A DNA stretch of 64,000 nucleotides, from positions 19,072-83,071 of the forward strand of contig NZ_SMYZ01000039.1 in assembly GCF_004919685.1 (NCBI RefSeq). Direction: 5' to 3'. The stretch is from Mesorhizobium norvegicum (lineage in GTDB: Bacteria; Pseudomonadota; Alphaproteobacteria; Rhizobiales; Rhizobiaceae). This document shows positions 41,585-51,093 of the stretch, piece after piece. The position numbers and the translations under genes were made by a program. Within the stretch, counting starts at the first letter, position 1. The number at the start of each line of letters is the position of its first letter. A model generated the notes under the pieces. That model did not search any database, was not told where the DNA came from, and saw only the letters and a list, made by a program, of their open reading frames with translations.

Positions 41585-44500
41585 GCCGCCTCCCGTTCGG
41601 CGATCCGCGCGAGCGGATAGCGTTCGAGCACTTTCGCCAGAATGGCGGGGCCAGCGGCGTCAGTCGGCACGAACATGCGCAGCTTCCAGGAGATGATCTC
41701 GTGGAACAGTCCGTAGGTGCGCAGGCGATCGCGCATCGCGTCGGTGAAGCCGGACAGCTCGATCCGGTTCACGCCCATGACACGGACCCGGCGAAGCTGG
41801 AGCCTCTCGGCGAGATCGAGGATCGTCTTGCCATCCATCAGCGCCGTGAAAGCGTCCTCGGGGCTCAAGGTGCTGCTGCCCGTTGCCGTCGCACCCGCGA
41901 CCCAGGCGGATGAGACGCGCCGGCCGACGATGCGTTCGCCGGTGTCGGTCTGGAGCCGATAGACGCGTGTCGATTCATTCGGCAGGCGTTTCCAGATCGG
42001 AAGCAGCAGCCCGGAGACGACGTGGATGATGCTGTCGGTAAATGTCGGCACCTCGGTCAGCTCCACCTCCCAGGCGCGAGCGAACACCTGGCGGTCGGCT
42101 TCGACCCAATGGGTCTGCGGCATCATCGCCAGCGGCATGGCGGGGTGCTCCATCGGTCGGATGAGTCGGACGCGGCGTTCGACCTCGCCGTCGTCGAGCA
42201 TCAGGCTGCTGGTCGGGACCTGCACGGCGGCGCGGCCCAACTGCCCATTGATGAGCAGCATCGCTCGGGGGTCGGTGAGGTGGTTCAGCGCTTGGTCGAG
42301 CGTGACCGGCCGGTTGCGCTCGCGCTGGGTTATCGTGAGAAGCCGGGTATCGGCGGAGGTGCCCGGATGGGTGTAGATCGCCTGACGGTCGGTGACGACG
42401 AAGCTCTCAGCGGTCAGGGTCTCCAGCCCGACATCATAGACGCCCGACGCGATAGCCCCCTCGATGCGAGAGGACAGCAATTGCTCGAACGCCGTGAACA
42501 GGATGTTCTGCAATCGAATAGTGAGCGCCAGCAACCGGTTGAGGAAGGTCGTGATCGGCGGTAGGTCATCCTTGATGCCGCCAGAATCCATCAGCGACAG
42601 GCCGGTCGCATCCTCGAACATCTGCAGTGAGCAACCCTCGACCTTGCCTCGGACCAGCAACAGGTAGAGCTGGCCCAGAGCGTCGCGGGCATAGTGGCTC
42701 TCCAGATTGTCCTCGGGCCGGAACAGGCCTTGGCCACCGGTCTGGCGCTGGCCCTTGGTGATGGCGCCGAGGGTGTCGAGCCGACGTGCGATGGTCGAGA
42801 GGAAGCGCTTCTCGGCCTTGACGTTAGTCGCGATCGGCCGGAACAGCGGCGGTTGCTGCTGGTTCGTGCGATTGGTGCGACCGAGCCCCTGGATGGCGGC
42901 GTCCGCCTTCCACCCCGCCTCGAGCAGATAGTGAACCCGCAGCCGGCGGTTCTTCGCCGACAGCTCGGCGTGATAACTGCGCCCGGTGCCACCTGCCTCC
43001 GAAAACACGAGGATGCGCTTGGCATCATCCATGAACGCCTGCGCCTCGGCGAGATTGGCGGAGCCGGCACGGGTCTCTACCATCAGACGGTCGACACCAC
43101 CGACGCCGGTCTTGCGGATGATGCGCCGCGAGCGACCCGTCACCTCGGCCACCAGGTCGGTGCCGAAGCGCTGGACGATCTGGTCGAGCGCGCCGGGAAC
43201 CGGGGTCAGCGACGCCAACCGCTCGATCAATCGGTCACGCCGGGCGACAGCCTCGCGGCTCTCGACCGGTTGGCCGTCGCGATAGACCGGCCGCGATGAC
43301 AGCTTGCCCTCGCTGTCGGTGAACGGCTCGTAGAGCTGCACCGGGAAGGAATGGGCGAGATAGTCGAGGACATATTCGCGAGGCGTGATGTCGACGCGAA
43401 CGTCGTTCCATTCCTCGGTCGGGATTTCCGCCAGGCGTCGCTCCATCAGCGCCTCGCCGGTCGAGACGATTTGGATGACGGAGGAGTGGCCCTCTTCAAG
43501 ATCGCGGTCGATGGACCGGATCAGCGAGGGCGTCTTCATGCTGGTGATCAGGTGGGAGAAAAAGCGCTGCTTGGCGCTTTCGAAGGCCGAACGCGCGGCG
43601 GATTTGGCCTGCGCATTGAGCGTGCCGGTCGAGCCGGTGATGTTGGCCGCCTGCATCGCCGCATCGAGGTTGTTGTGGATGATACCGAACGCCCCGGCAT
43701 AGGCGTCATAGATGCGGACCTGTTCGTCGGTCAGCGTGTGCTCGAGCAACTCGTATTCGACGCCCTCGTAGGAGAGTGACCGAGCCGCATAGAGGCCGAG
43801 CGCCCGAAGATCGCGCGCGAGCACCTCCATCGCCGCGACGCCTCCGGCCTCGATCGCCTCGACGAATTCGGCACGCGTGGCGAACGGAAAATCCTCGCCA
43901 CCCCAGAGGCCGAGGCGCTGGGCGTATGCGAGATTGTGGACCGTGGTGGCGCCGGTCGCCGAGACGTAGACGATGCGCGCGTTCGGGAGTGCGTGCTGAA
44001 GTCGAAGTCCGGCACGGCCCTGTTGCGAGGCGGCCTGGTCGCCGCGCTCGCCCTTGCCGCTGGCGGCGTTCTGCATGGCGTGGCTCTCGTCGAAAATGAT
44101 CACCCCATCGAAGTCGGAGCCCAACCAGTCGACGATCTGCCGGACGCGCGAAACCTTCTCCTCGCGCGCGTCGGACCGCAGCGTGGCGTAGGTGGTGAAT
44201 AGGACACCTTCCGCAAGCCGGATCGGTGTGCCCTGGCGAAAACGCGAGAGCGGCGTGACCAGCAGTCGCTCCATGCCCAGCGCCGACCAATCCCGTTGAG
44301 CATCCTCGATCAGCTTGTCGGACTTCGACACCCAGACGGCGCGGCGGCGGCCTTTCAGCCAGTTGTCGAGCAGGATGCCGGCGACCTGGCGGCCCTTGCC
44401 GGCGCCGGTGCCATCGCCCAGGAACCAGCCGCGACGGAAGCGGACGGCGTTCTCGGCGTCGTCGCGCGCAGCCGAGACGAGGTCGAACGTCTCATCCACC

Positions 44501-45921
44501 GTCCATGATCCGGCGAGATGACCGGCATGGGACTCGCCTGCGTAGATGACGCTTTCAAGCTGGGCGTCGGACAGCAGGCCATCACTGACGGCGACGGGTG
44601 GCAGGTGTGGCCGATAGGTCGGTGTCGGCGGCGCGACCGAGGCCATGGCCGCCGACTGCACCAGCTTTGTGGGGTGAACCTGAGAGTCGGGAATACGGAT
44701 CGCCTGCAATCCGTATTCCTCATAAAGCGCCTCGGTGATCCGGCCACCCTCAGCCGGCTTCCAATCGACGGCCTCATAGACGAGTTCGACGCCTTCTGGC
44801 TCCGCCGTTCCCGCTGTACCAGAGGACTGGCGCATCGCGTAGGCGCGCACGCTTCGAGGGGTAGCCAAGCCGACAACCGGCGCCACGGTGGCACCGAAAG
44901 GCAGTCTCGGCGGGACATGATTGGCGACCCAGCCGAGAAGCGTGGCGACGTCGGGCGCTGTCCCAGGCGAAACGGGAAACGCGGTCGGGTCTTCGGCCGA
45001 AGCCTTGTCGATCACCGTCAGCCGGGTATCGATGGTGGTGCCGTGCTTGGCATAGACAGCCCCGTCGATGGCCGCCGAGAACACCACGCGCCCGCGCTCC
45101 TGCAGCCCGACGAAGGCGTCCCGCCAGGCCGGATTGTCAGGCGTGAAGCTCGCCCCGGTGATGGCGACGAGGCGGCCGCCATCGACAAGGCGCGACAGGC
45201 TCGACGCGATATGGCGGAGCGCCGCGTCCGCCATGCGACCGTCGACATGGGCCATCGCCGAGAACGGCGGGTTCATCAGCACGACACTCGGAACGAGACG
45301 CGAGTCGAGGTGATCGTCGATCTGAGCCGCGTCGAAGCGGGTGACGGCGATGTTTGGAAACAGTCGGCCGAGCAGCCCTGCGCGGGTCTCGGCCAGTTCA
45401 TTGAGGATGAGCGATCCGCCGGCAAGTTCCGCGAGAATGGCGAGCAGGCCTGTCCCGGCCGAAGGCTCCAGCACGCGGTCGGCGGGTGTGATCGCGGCAG
45501 CCGTGCTGGCGGCAAGTCCAAGCGGGATTGGCGTTGAGAACTGCTGCAGCGTCTGGCTCTCTTCGGAGCGGCGCGTGTGGGTGGGGAGAAGGCCCGCGAT
45601 CCTGGCCAGCATCGGCAGCATGGCGGCGGGTGATGCGGAGTGCGAGCGAATCGCCGGACCGAACTTGCGCAAGAAGAGCACCGTCGCCGCCTCGCAGGCG
45701 TCATATGCGGTCTTCCAGTCCCAGGCGCCGGAGGCATCGGACGCTTCAAAGGCCGTTTCCATCGCGGTGCGCAGCACGGTCGCATCGACACGCTGGCCGC
45801 GTTCGAGATGGGGCAGGAGAAGCCGTGCGGCCTGGGCGACGATGATGGTGGGATCGGCGATAGAGGCGGGCGGGAGGGACGCAGGCGCAGGGGCGGCCGC
45901 GAAAGCTTTGGCATTCGTCAT
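41581..45921 (-). CDS. Strawberry-notch-like methylase/helicase
   Basis: A 1446-residue ICE-borne giant protein. N-terminal SAM-dependent methyltransferase: 'VLEPSAGTGLLAILAELAGG' near residue 145 and catalytic 'VVLMNPPFSAMAHVDGRMAD' (NPPF, adenine-methylase type). A strawberry-notch/SNF2-type helicase follows: Walker A 'LGDGTGAGKGRQVAGIL' near residue 500, 'GVIIFDESHAMQNAASGKGE' and a C-terminal helicase lobe ('AIQGLGRTNRTNQQQPPLF'). Members occur in many conjugative elements and phages; an antirestriction or DNA-maintenance role during transfer is suspected. ATG 45921 chosen (GGAGGA before it). Confidence 0.9.
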   Translation of the reverse strand: MTNAKAFAAAPAPASLPPASIADPTIIVAQAARLLLPHLERGQRVDATVLRTAMETAFEASDASGAWDWKTAYDACEAATVLFLRKFGPAIRSHSASPAAMLPMLARIAGLLPTHTRRSEESQTLQQFSTPIPLGLAASTAAAITPADRVLEPSAGTGLLAILAELAGGSLILNELAETRAGLLGRLFPNIAVTRFDAAQIDDHLDSRLVPSVVLMNPPFSAMAHVDGRMADAALRHIASSLSRLVDGGRLVAITGASFTPDNPAWRDAFVGLQERGRVVFSAAIDGAVYAKHGTTIDTRLTVIDKASAEDPTAFPVSPGTAPDVATLLGWVANHVPPRLPFGATVAPVVGLATPRSVRAYAMRQSSGTAGTAEPEGVELVYEAVDWKPAEGGRITEALYEEYGLQAIRIPDSQVHPTKLVQSAAMASVAPPTPTYRPHLPPVAVSDGLLSDAQLESVIYAGESHAGHLAGSWTVDETFDLVSAARDDAENAVRFRRGWFLGDGTGAGKGRQVAGILLDNWLKGRRRAVWVSKSDKLIEDAQRDWSALGMERLLVTPLSRFRQGTPIRLAEGVLFTTYATLRSDAREEKVSRVRQIVDWLGSDFDGVIIFDESHAMQNAASGKGERGDQAASQQGRAGLRLQHALPNARIVYVSATGATTVHNLAYAQRLGLWGGEDFPFATRAEFVEAIEAGGVAAMEVLARDLRALGLYAARSLSYEGVEYELLEHTLTDEQVRIYDAYAGAFGIIHNNLDAAMQAANITGSTGTLNAQAKSAARSAFESAKQRFFSHLITSMKTPSLIRSIDRDLEEGHSSVIQIVSTGEALMERRLAEIPTEEWNDVRVDITPREYVLDYLAHSFPVQLYEPFTDSEGKLSSRPVYRDGQPVESREAVARRDRLIERLASLTPVPGALDQIVQRFGTDLVAEVTGRSRRIIRKTGVGGVDRLMVETRAGSANLAEAQAFMDDAKRILVFSEAGGTGRSYHAELSAKNRRLRVHYLLEAGWKADAAIQGLGRTNRTNQQQPPLFRPIATNVKAEKRFLSTIARRLDTLGAITKGQRQTGGQGLFRPEDNLESHYARDALGQLYLLLVRGKVEGCSLQMFEDATGLSLMDSGGIKDDLPPITTFLNRLLALTIRLQNILFTAFEQLLSSRIEGAIASGVYDVGLETLTAESFVVTDRQAIYTHPGTSADTRLLTITQRERNRPVTLDQALNHLTDPRAMLLINGQLGRAAVQVPTSSLMLDDGEVERRVRLIRPMEHPAMPLAMMPQTHWVEADRQVFARAWEVELTEVPTFTDSIIHVVSGLLLPIWKRLPNESTRVYRLQTDTGERIVGRRVSSAWVAGATATGSSTLSPEDAFTALMDGKTILDLAERLQLRRVRVMGVNRIELSGFTDAMRDRLRTYGLFHEIISWKLRMFVPTDAAGPAILAKVLERYPLARIAEREAA

Positions 45922-45958
45922 GGAGGAGACCTCGGGAGAGCGGGAGGGGTCGAGCCGG

Positions 45959-46005
45959 TCGGCGCTCTCTCTCGACCGCATCGGCTCAACCCGTCCCGGC
46001 CTTCC
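45959..46005. repeat. Repeated leader element, copy before the strawberry-notch gene
   Basis: Contains CGCTCTCTCTCGACC...CAACCCGTC on the + strand, 40-80 bp upstream of the start at 45921. Related to copies before the ParB-like and ArdC genes; spacing from the start codon is similar in all three. Confidence 0.5.
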
Positions 46006-46098
46006 TCTTCCTCTCCCGCCGCGGCCTTGAGCTGGACCTCGATGGGATTGATGGGCTGTGAGATGCGAGGCGGCCGGAGCCGCCCCGCGGTCGCAGGA

Positions 46099-48228
46099 CT
46101 ATTCTGCCGCGATCATGCGCTGACGTTCCTCATCGGTGTCGGCTGCGACCTCGTCGTCATCGCCGGCGAGAAAACTCGGCAGCGCGTCGGCGTCGACTTC
46201 AGTCCTCGGTTCGGTAGCGGGCTCGATCTCGGCGAGACGCAGCGGCTCCGGCAGCCAGCCGGTGCCTTCGAGCAGCCGTTCGGCCTCCTTCGCCATGTCG
46301 CCCTTCTTCAGATGGTCGATGAGTTGGGCCGACTGCTCGCCCTTTGCCTCGCGCACGGCCTCAAGAATGCGGGGCTTGGTAACGCGGGAGAGGTAGTTGT
46401 CGACGGTCGGCTTCCAACCCGCCGCGACCATATCGAGGCCTACGGCTCGAGCCAGCGCGTCGGCCTGGTCAAGCCGGCGCTGGATACCACTCGCCGACGG
46501 GCCGGCGCCGTAGCGGTCGGCCTTCTCGTAGAGTGCGTTCACGCCGAACGACGCGCAATGCGCGAACAACGCCGCCTGTTCCGTGCCTTCGAGCGCGGCT
46601 AGCGCATCCCAAAGGTCAGCCTGATCGTTGGGCAGGCGTTCCTCCCATGCCCTATGGCGGGCATCGACGGCCTGGGCCGAGGCACTTTCCTTGAGCCCAG
46701 GTCCCTGCTGGGCAAAGCCGACATTCCTGACGGAGATCTCCATGCAGACAGCGTGCGGAGAGTACCGCGAAAAGACATCGAGGCAGAACTTATGCAGCAC
46801 GGCAAGGAAGGCCACGGAGGGTTCGTTGGCGAGCGCATCGCGCAAGGCCAGCGTCCGATGCGCGGTCAGCTCGCTGATCAGGCGATCCGGAAGCGGCTTG
46901 ATGACATCGTCCTCGTCATCCTCCGGCTCGGCCTGGCCGCCGATGGTGATGACGGCGCGCTGGATAACCGGGGCAGTCGGGTCGGATGCTTCGGGCGTCG
47001 CGCCGTCGGCATCCACTCCATCGCCATCCATCGTCACAGCGGCCTCGTCCTCAGGGCGAATATAGCAGCGATCGACCGAGAGGTTGCCGTTGCTGTCAAT
47101 GCTGATGAAGACTCCGGCGCGCGCGATCTCGGCTGGATCGTAGATGACGGGACGGTTGTCGAAGGCGGCAAGCGCCGTCTCGATCTGGCCGAGCCGTTCG
47201 TCCACCTCGTCCGGCAGTTCGTCGGCTTCCTCGTATTCCGCTTCGAGCTTGGCGTATTCGGCGTTCAGTGCGTTGATCGTTGCCTGCTCCTCGGCTGTCA
47301 GGTCGGCGGACGTTCCCGCCAACGCGCGCATTCCGTGCGTGTTTCCGTAAGGCGTCTCGACTGCGACCGATATCCACTTCCAGCCTTCGGCGGCGATGGC
47401 CTCGGCCTCGGCTTTCAGCTTTTCGCCAACGAGGCGATCGAGCAGAGCGGCGTCCTCCAGCCAGCCGCCATCGTCGCCCTGGAAGAGATCGCGCATGATG
47501 CCGCCGCCGGCTTCGGCATAGGCGTCAAGACCGACGAACTGCGCACGCTTGTCGGAGGCCCGCACCGTCGTCTCCGTCAGCATGCGGCGGATCTGATAGG
47601 GTTCCTTGCTGTAGGAGCGCTGGATGGTCTCCCAAACCTGCTCCTGACGGGCATGATCGCCAGTCACGGTGAACGCCATGAGCTGCTCCAGCGTGATACC
47701 GTCCTGGGCGTAGAGGTCCAGCAAAGCGTTCGACACGGCCGCGAGGCGCAGACGCTGCTTCACCACGTGGACCGAGACGAAGAAGGCGGCCGCGATGTCG
47801 TCCTCGGACTGCCCCTTCTCGCGCAGTGCCTGAAAGGCGCGAAATTGATCGAGAGGATGCAGCCCGACATGCTGGACGTTTTCCGCCAGGGAATCCTCCT
47901 CGGCCGAGGTAGCGGCGTTGGCGGCCTTCGGGATGCACGGCACTGGCGCGGCCTTGGCGAGGCGCTTCTGCTTGACCAGGAGTTCGAGCGCCCGAAAGCG
48001 GCGGCCGCCGGCCGGAACTTCGAACATGCCGGTCTCGGCGCCATCGGCATCGAGCACCGGCCGAACACTGAGGCTCTGAAGTAGTCCGCGCCGGGCAATG
48101 TCCTCGGACAGGTCTTCGATCGAGATACCGGCCTTGATCCGCCGGACGTTGGACTGGCTGAGCACCAGCTTGTTGAAGGGAATGTCCCGCGAGGCACTGA
48201 GGATGATTTTCTGAACGGCGTTAGCCAT
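46099..48228 (-). CDS. ParB/RepB-like nuclease-domain protein
   Basis: A 709-residue protein. N-terminal ParB domain: 'IPFNKLVLSQSNVRRIKAGI', 'GLLQSLSVRPV', 'VPAGGRRFRALELLVKQKRL', 'CIPKAANAATSAEEDSLAEN' and HTH 'QSEDDIAAAFFVSVHVVKQR'. The long C-terminus is ICE-specific. Too long for a simple partition protein; members of this group are standard in alphaproteobacterial ICEs next to ardC. ATG 48228 chosen. It may silence or organise element DNA; not known. Confidence 0.87.
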   Translation of the reverse strand: MANAVQKIILSASRDIPFNKLVLSQSNVRRIKAGISIEDLSEDIARRGLLQSLSVRPVLDADGAETGMFEVPAGGRRFRALELLVKQKRLAKAAPVPCIPKAANAATSAEEDSLAENVQHVGLHPLDQFRAFQALREKGQSEDDIAAAFFVSVHVVKQRLRLAAVSNALLDLYAQDGITLEQLMAFTVTGDHARQEQVWETIQRSYSKEPYQIRRMLTETTVRASDKRAQFVGLDAYAEAGGGIMRDLFQGDDGGWLEDAALLDRLVGEKLKAEAEAIAAEGWKWISVAVETPYGNTHGMRALAGTSADLTAEEQATINALNAEYAKLEAEYEEADELPDEVDERLGQIETALAAFDNRPVIYDPAEIARAGVFISIDSNGNLSVDRCYIRPEDEAAVTMDGDGVDADGATPEASDPTAPVIQRAVITIGGQAEPEDDEDDVIKPLPDRLISELTAHRTLALRDALANEPSVAFLAVLHKFCLDVFSRYSPHAVCMEISVRNVGFAQQGPGLKESASAQAVDARHRAWEERLPNDQADLWDALAALEGTEQAALFAHCASFGVNALYEKADRYGAGPSASGIQRRLDQADALARAVGLDMVAAGWKPTVDNYLSRVTKPRILEAVREAKGEQSAQLIDHLKKGDMAKEAERLLEGTGWLPEPLRLAEIEPATEPRTEVDADALPSFLAGDDDEVAADTDEERQRMIAAE

Positions 48229-48239
48229 GTCGGTAGTCT

Positions 48240-48293
48240 CCGCGACGGGCGCCGAGAGCCGCTCTCTCGACCCAAAACCCGTCATGAAAAACC
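48240..48293. repeat. Repeated leader element, copy before the ParB-like gene
   Basis: TCCGCGACGGGCGCC, then CGCTCTCTCGACCC and AACCCGTCA on the + strand, beginning about 10 bp upstream of the start at 48228. Closely matches the copy before ardC (49346-49400). Confidence 0.55.
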
Positions 48294-48375
48294 GGCACCC
48301 CTCTCACTCTTGCGGGCACCGAACCGGGAAGCCGGAGAAGCGTATTACCAGCTCCACGTTTCGGCGTGGCCAGCA

Positions 48376-49338
48376 TCACGCAGCCTCCCGCTCGTCTTCT
48401 CCGGATGTTGCCGCAACCGGCCGATCGATGCCCGACTCGAAGCCAAGGATGAATTCGGCGGCCTTCGACGCGGCGCTGGCGGCACGGACAATGGCACGGT
48501 TGTCCTCACGCAGAACCTCCAGCCATGAGCCGATGTAGTCGGCATGGCGCACCGTCGGCGCGATGGCGAGAGAAGCACAGACAAAGGCCCCGGCCATCTC
48601 CGCCACCAGTTCCTCGCGCGCATAGGATTTGGAGCCGAAGGAACCGGCCATGTCACGGCCGAGCCGGGAAGGATGACCCGACCAGTGCCCCAGTTCATGG
48701 AATGCGGTGCGGTGCCAATTGATCGGTTCGAAATAGGCGGCCGGCGGCGGGACCTGCACGAAGTCGTGCGGCGGGCTGTAGAAGGCGCGGCTGCCTCCGA
48801 TCCGAAAATCCGCGCCGGTGGCCCGGATCAGCGCCTCTGCTTGCGGTTCGATCATTCCCGGCGGAGGTGGTGGTGCGACGGCGGCGAGGTCCTCCGGCAT
48901 GTTCTCGCATTGATCGGCGTTGAAGACTGTGAAGCGCTTGAGGAACGGAACCGCCTGTGCTTCGTCTCCGCTCTCACGGGCTCGCTTCTTCTCGTCGTTC
49001 GGAATGAAGCGGTCGGCGTAGACGACGGTGGTGCCGTGCTCACCCAACCTGACGTTGCCGCCGAGGCCAAGCGCCTGGCGGAATGTAAGCCAGCTCTGGC
49101 CGGTGAATCCGTGCTCGATGACCGCGCCCCACAGGATCAGGATGTTGATGCCGGAGTAGCGCCGGTGGGTCGACGCATTTTCCGGCATGGCGAGCGGCGC
49201 CTTTGCCGCCGCCGTCCCCCAGGGCAGCACCCACGGGATACGTCCGGCTTCCAGCTCGGCGATGATCTTGTCGGTGATTTCCTGATAGAGGCCTGGCCGG
49301 TCGTTGCCGGAACGGGCGCTAGCGGTGTTTCTGGACAT
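48376..49338 (-). CDS. ardC: ArdC-type antirestriction protein
   Basis: A 320-residue ArdC family protein. N-terminal ssDNA-binding DUF1738 region ('GLYQEITDKIIAELEAGRIP', 'HRRYSGINILILWGAVIEHG', 'QSWLTFRQALGLGGNVRLGE', 'VYADRFI') and C-terminal zincin-like metallopeptidase domain with 'RTAFHELGHWSGHPSRLGRD' (HExxH type) and 'YAREELVAEMAGAF' carrying the third ligand region. ArdC of IncW plasmids protects incoming DNA from restriction. Borders the defence island. Confidence 0.92.
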   Translation of the reverse strand: MSRNTASARSGNDRPGLYQEITDKIIAELEAGRIPWVLPWGTAAAKAPLAMPENASTHRRYSGINILILWGAVIEHGFTGQSWLTFRQALGLGGNVRLGEHGTTVVYADRFIPNDEKKRARESGDEAQAVPFLKRFTVFNADQCENMPEDLAAVAPPPPPGMIEPQAEALIRATGADFRIGGSRAFYSPPHDFVQVPPPAAYFEPINWHRTAFHELGHWSGHPSRLGRDMAGSFGSKSYAREELVAEMAGAFVCASLAIAPTVRHADYIGSWLEVLREDNRAIVRAASAASKAAEFILGFESGIDRPVAATSGEDEREAA

Positions 49339-49345
49339 CGCGGTT

Positions 49346-49400
49346 CTCCGCGACGGGCGCCAGGAGCCTCTCTCCCGACCTTCAACCCGTCACGGCAAAC
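49346..49400. repeat. Repeated leader element, copy before ardC
   Basis: TCTCCGCGACGGGCGCC, CCTCTCTCCCGACC and AACCCGTCA on the + strand, 8-62 bp upstream of the ardC start. Shared with the ParB-like gene leader and, more weakly, the strawberry-notch leader: probably one common regulatory element for three adjacent genes. Confidence 0.55.
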
Positions 49401-49481
49401 CCGGTCCGCACTCTCACTCTCGTCGACCCGTCTCGATACCCACAGGCGGAAGCAAGGAACGTCGGCGTGACCGATCTCGCG

Positions 49482-49569
49482 TCAGGGATGGAAGCCCGTA
49501 TGGGTGAAGACCCGTCGCAGGCGGGGCTTCAGCTTTGCCGACAGCCCGGCCCCTCTGGGGTCGCCCTGA
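49482..49569 (+). ncRNA. Candidate structured RNA (three-way junction)
   Basis: Closing stem TCAGGG (49482-49487)/CCCTGA (49564-49569). Arm 1 is GAAGCCC (49491-49497)/GGGCTTC (49524-49530) with an inner GGGT-GAAG-ACCC hairpin (49502-49513). Arm 2 is CGGCCCC (49547-49553)/GGGGTCG (49557-49563), 7 bp including one G-U. The G-U pair forms only on the + strand, slightly favouring that orientation. The alternative is a minus-strand 5' leader of ardC. No coding frame explains it and I did not match it to a named RNA family. Confidence 0.45.
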
Positions 49570-49639
49570 TTGGCCCTCGAAAAACGACGAAAAGTCGCTA
49601 AGCGCTTATCCGGCAGCAGATCATTTGCGCCGATCTAGA

Positions 49640-50563
49640 TCATGTAGCCGGAAATTGTCCGTTTTGAATAAACCGGTCGAACGTATCGGGGGTTTCTTCC
49701 TCCCCTTGGTCTCGCGGCCCCTCGCCTTCGAAGTGGAGAAGCGTAATCTCCTGATCGTATCGGTCTGATCGGAAGCACATTTCAAACACCGGTTCCGGAA
49801 ACCAGACATTCGCTACCTGCATTGTTCCGACCGTCGCCGCGTCCGAGTAGTCTCGGCGCGCAGCAAAAGCCTGTTGAGGCAGCTCAAATACCGTGTCCTT
49901 CGTCTTGAGATATCGGCCTGTCTTGAATGCGGGACCGCTCGATTTCGCCCAGTGTGCGAACCCTTCATTCGACACTATCATCATCGCCCTGGTTTCGGTG
50001 TACTCGAGCCAACGGAGAATCGTCGCGGTCAACGAAACTCCATAACGCTTTGCGATTCGGCCGAGCGCGTCAAAGTCAGGACGTTCCTTCGCCGGCAGCT
50101 GTTTTCGAAAATCATGAAACGGCATCAAGAGTGCCGCGGCGAATTCGTCCGCCTCCTTTTCAATTCCTGACCCATTTCGACGGATGATGCTGTTCTCGTC
50201 GCAATAGATGCCGTGATCGTAGGCGTCGTCGTCCTCGATCATTCGACGATGGAGGACATAGTGTCCCAACTCGTGACCGATCGTGAAAGCCCGTCGGCCG
50301 GCTGATTGATTGAGATGATACATGATGGCCCACTGCCGCGGCCGAGGTTCGCTGTAGACCAGCGCTCCGATGCAACCAGGAATGTTACGCTCGACGACCT
50401 CGTGGATGGGACCGTTGGGCTCAATATTTGCTGAGTATTCCAGGGCAAGTCGTGCGACATCAACTGGGCCGCGATCAAAGCGGTCGTCCCCAAAGACGGC
50501 ATCCAGCATTTTCGTAATGCGAGCGGCTTCCTTCAACGGACGAGGTCGATCGGCTTCGATCAT
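49640..50563 (-). CDS. ImmA/IrrE-family metallopeptidase
   Basis: A 307-residue protein. The ImmA/IrrE zinc-peptidase domain (about residues 30-180) has 'AFTIGHELGHYVLHRRMIED' (HExxH) and 'EKEADEFAAALLMP' carrying the second Glu, the usual signature. A C-terminal extension of about 120 residues follows. Its ATG overlaps the stop of the XRE gene by 4 bp. XRE/ImmA pairs are repressor-protease switches that derepress neighbours upon DNA damage or infection; here they lie divergently next to CBASS. Confidence 0.9.
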   Translation of the reverse strand: MIEADRPRPLKEAARITKMLDAVFGDDRFDRGPVDVARLALEYSANIEPNGPIHEVVERNIPGCIGALVYSEPRPRQWAIMYHLNQSAGRRAFTIGHELGHYVLHRRMIEDDDAYDHGIYCDENSIIRRNGSGIEKEADEFAAALLMPFHDFRKQLPAKERPDFDALGRIAKRYGVSLTATILRWLEYTETRAMMIVSNEGFAHWAKSSGPAFKTGRYLKTKDTVFELPQQAFAARRDYSDAATVGTMQVANVWFPEPVFEMCFRSDRYDQEITLLHFEGEGPRDQGEEETPDTFDRFIQNGQFPAT

Positions 50564-50880
50564 TTTGGCTTCTTGGTCCCAAGAATCTTGGCCATCTCTC
50601 GAATCTGCCGGCGCGTGTCTTCTGGGAGACTGCTGTATTCTCGGTAGAATGCAGTGTCTTCCGCCTTTTCCAACGTTTGTTCGTCCGAGCCAATCAGATA
50701 GTCCACTGTGACGCCCAACGCCGACGCGATCGCCGCAAGTTTCTCCGCCGATGGGCGCGGTGGATTCTTGTTCTCAAGTTCCCAGATGTAGCTTTTTGCG
50801 GAGCCTGTTTCTTGAGCGAGTTGGTCTAATGTCAGTCCTTTCTGCGTTCGCAGCTCTTTGATCCGGGTACCAAACTTCAT
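50560..50880 (-). CDS. XRE-family repressor paired with ImmA
   Basis: A 106-residue Cro/C1 regulator: HTH at residues 5-60 ('RIKELRTQKGLTLDQLAQET', 'SAKSYIWELENKN', 'AIASALGVTVDYLIG'). Overlaps the ImmA gene by 4 bp. It is divergent from the CBASS operon across a 213-bp gap, so it probably represses its own operon and may control CBASS; cleavage by ImmA would relieve that. Control of CBASS is inferred from position. Confidence 0.85.
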   Translation of the reverse strand: MKFGTRIKELRTQKGLTLDQLAQETGSAKSYIWELENKNPPRPSAEKLAAIASALGVTVDYLIGSDEQTLEKAEDTAFYREYSSLPEDTRRQIREMAKILGTKKPK

Positions 50881-51093
50881 TTCAAATCCACCGTAACAGC
50901 TGTCTCAATCGTCCGTTATCCACAAGTTCGGACTAGGCTAACTGTAAGGCCCTTGACAGCAGCATTCAAGGCACCCATTTATGTTCGGAGTAGCGACATT
51001 TTGAATCAGATCATAGTGAACCTACTGGCTCAGGGGAGGACGGCATGACGACCCACAATCAATCGGGACTGAGTCCCGGGATGGAGAAGAACA

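Noticed and set aside
45541-49338. CRISPR array suggested by repeated leader blocks
   Set aside because: Only three imperfect copies, kilobases apart and each before a gene; no spacer structure and no cas genes.
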